From: Brucella pseudogrignonensis
GTDB lineage: Bacteria > Pseudomonadota > Alphaproteobacteria > Rhizobiales > Rhizobiaceae
Direction of reading: 5' to 3'
NCBI RefSeq assembly: GCF_032190615.1
Contig: NZ_JAVLAT010000003.1
Span: 434,001-498,000 of the forward strand
Length of the DNA: 64,000 bases
The notes below the pieces were generated by a model. The model saw only the letters and a program-made list of their open reading frames with translations, was not told where the DNA came from and ran no database searches. Each line of letters starts with the position of its first letter. The stretch's first letter is position 1. The position numbers were made by a program, and so were the translations under genes. Shown in pieces: positions 63,880 to 64,000 of this stretch.

Positions 63880-64000
63880 ATGGATGAGCAATGCGAAATA
63901 ACAGAGCGTCTGCGCAAGATTAGGACAGCGCGCGGGATCGGCAAAAAAGAACAAGACGAAATACTCGCGATTACCCAGCGAAAAGCGAAGGAAGGCATTC
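63880..64000 (+). CDS. Start of an unidentified gene running off the window
   Basis: ATG 63880 is preceded by AGGAG at good spacing. The first 40 residues (MDEQCEITERLRKIRTARGI, then GKKEQDEILAITQRKAKEGI) are strongly charged and helical. No family can be named from so short a piece. Confidence 0.55.
   Translation, partial: MDEQCEITERLRKIRTARGIGKKEQDEILAITQRKAKEGI

Overview
The window looks like an accessory replicon, or an island-rich stretch of a secondary chromosome, from a Brucellaceae-type Alphaproteobacterium (Ochrobactrum/Brucella or a close Rhizobiales relative). The signs are a truncated repABC-type repA, an Omp25/Omp31-like outer-membrane fragment, a RirA-like Rrf2 regulator, a rhizobial DUF1612/RHE_PE00001-type pseudogene, GGAAC-N16-CGTT promoters of the alphaproteobacterial general stress response, and many IS6, IS3, IS110/IS1111, IS630 and ISL3 elements. 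The taxonomic call is an inference from protein families; no database search was run.

Layout. 1-0.2 kb: end of an IS6 element. 0.6-8.1 kb: a complete opine-type catabolic operon (RidA, three-subunit FAD/2Fe-2S dehydrogenase, octopine/nopaline-type ABC importer) read leftwards from a divergent LysR gene. 8.5-10 kb: decayed rhizobial-plasmid gene and IS6 debris. 10.1-19.4 kb: a second operon of the same type, with a spermidine/putrescine-type ABC importer, an extra (frameshifted) FAD oxidase and its own divergent LysR. The two LysR promoters share a near-identical dyad. 19.4-23.0 kb: nested IS elements (an IS1111-type element inside the end of an IS3 element). 23.5-29.7 kb: a third amino-acid island with two FAD oxidases, a polar amino-acid importer and an Lrp/AsnC regulator. 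30.0-31.5 kb: IS6 cutting a repA gene, with two parS-like palindromes. 31.8-36.7 kb: arsenic operon (arsR, two arsenate reductases, acr3, arsH), a divergent pair of Fluc/CrcB fluoride channels and an Rrf2 regulator. 37.5-43.2 kb: metal P-type ATPase, an intact IS3 copy and an HWE histidine kinase, bracketed by IS3 remnants.

43.3-52.9 kb is a block of stress genes: small exported or membrane proteins, a glycine-zipper stress protein, a DUF892 ferritin-like protein, a YghA-type reductase, and a TIGR02587-TIGR02588-FAD oxidoreductase operon. At least five transcription units here are preceded by a recognisable EcfG-type promoter, so the block reads as a compact general-stress regulon with a cytosolic HWE kinase next door. 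53.1-58.9 kb is an insertion-sequence cluster (three IS110-type elements and one ISL3). The right end, 58.9-64 kb, holds gene debris (S41 peptidase, glycosyltransferase, ROK regulator) around an IS6 element, then AT-richer DNA with a MazEF/PemIK-type toxin-antitoxin pair and small exported proteins.

How the genes work together. The three catabolic islands each pair import of an amino-acid-like compound with FAD-dependent C-N oxidation; the first two add RidA proteins suited to removing reactive imines. The arsenic, fluoride and metal genes form a detoxification segment. Many genes are broken by single-base changes or by insertion elements, and three different IS110-type elements carry a similar non-coding 3' region that probably encodes a guide (bridge/seek) RNA.
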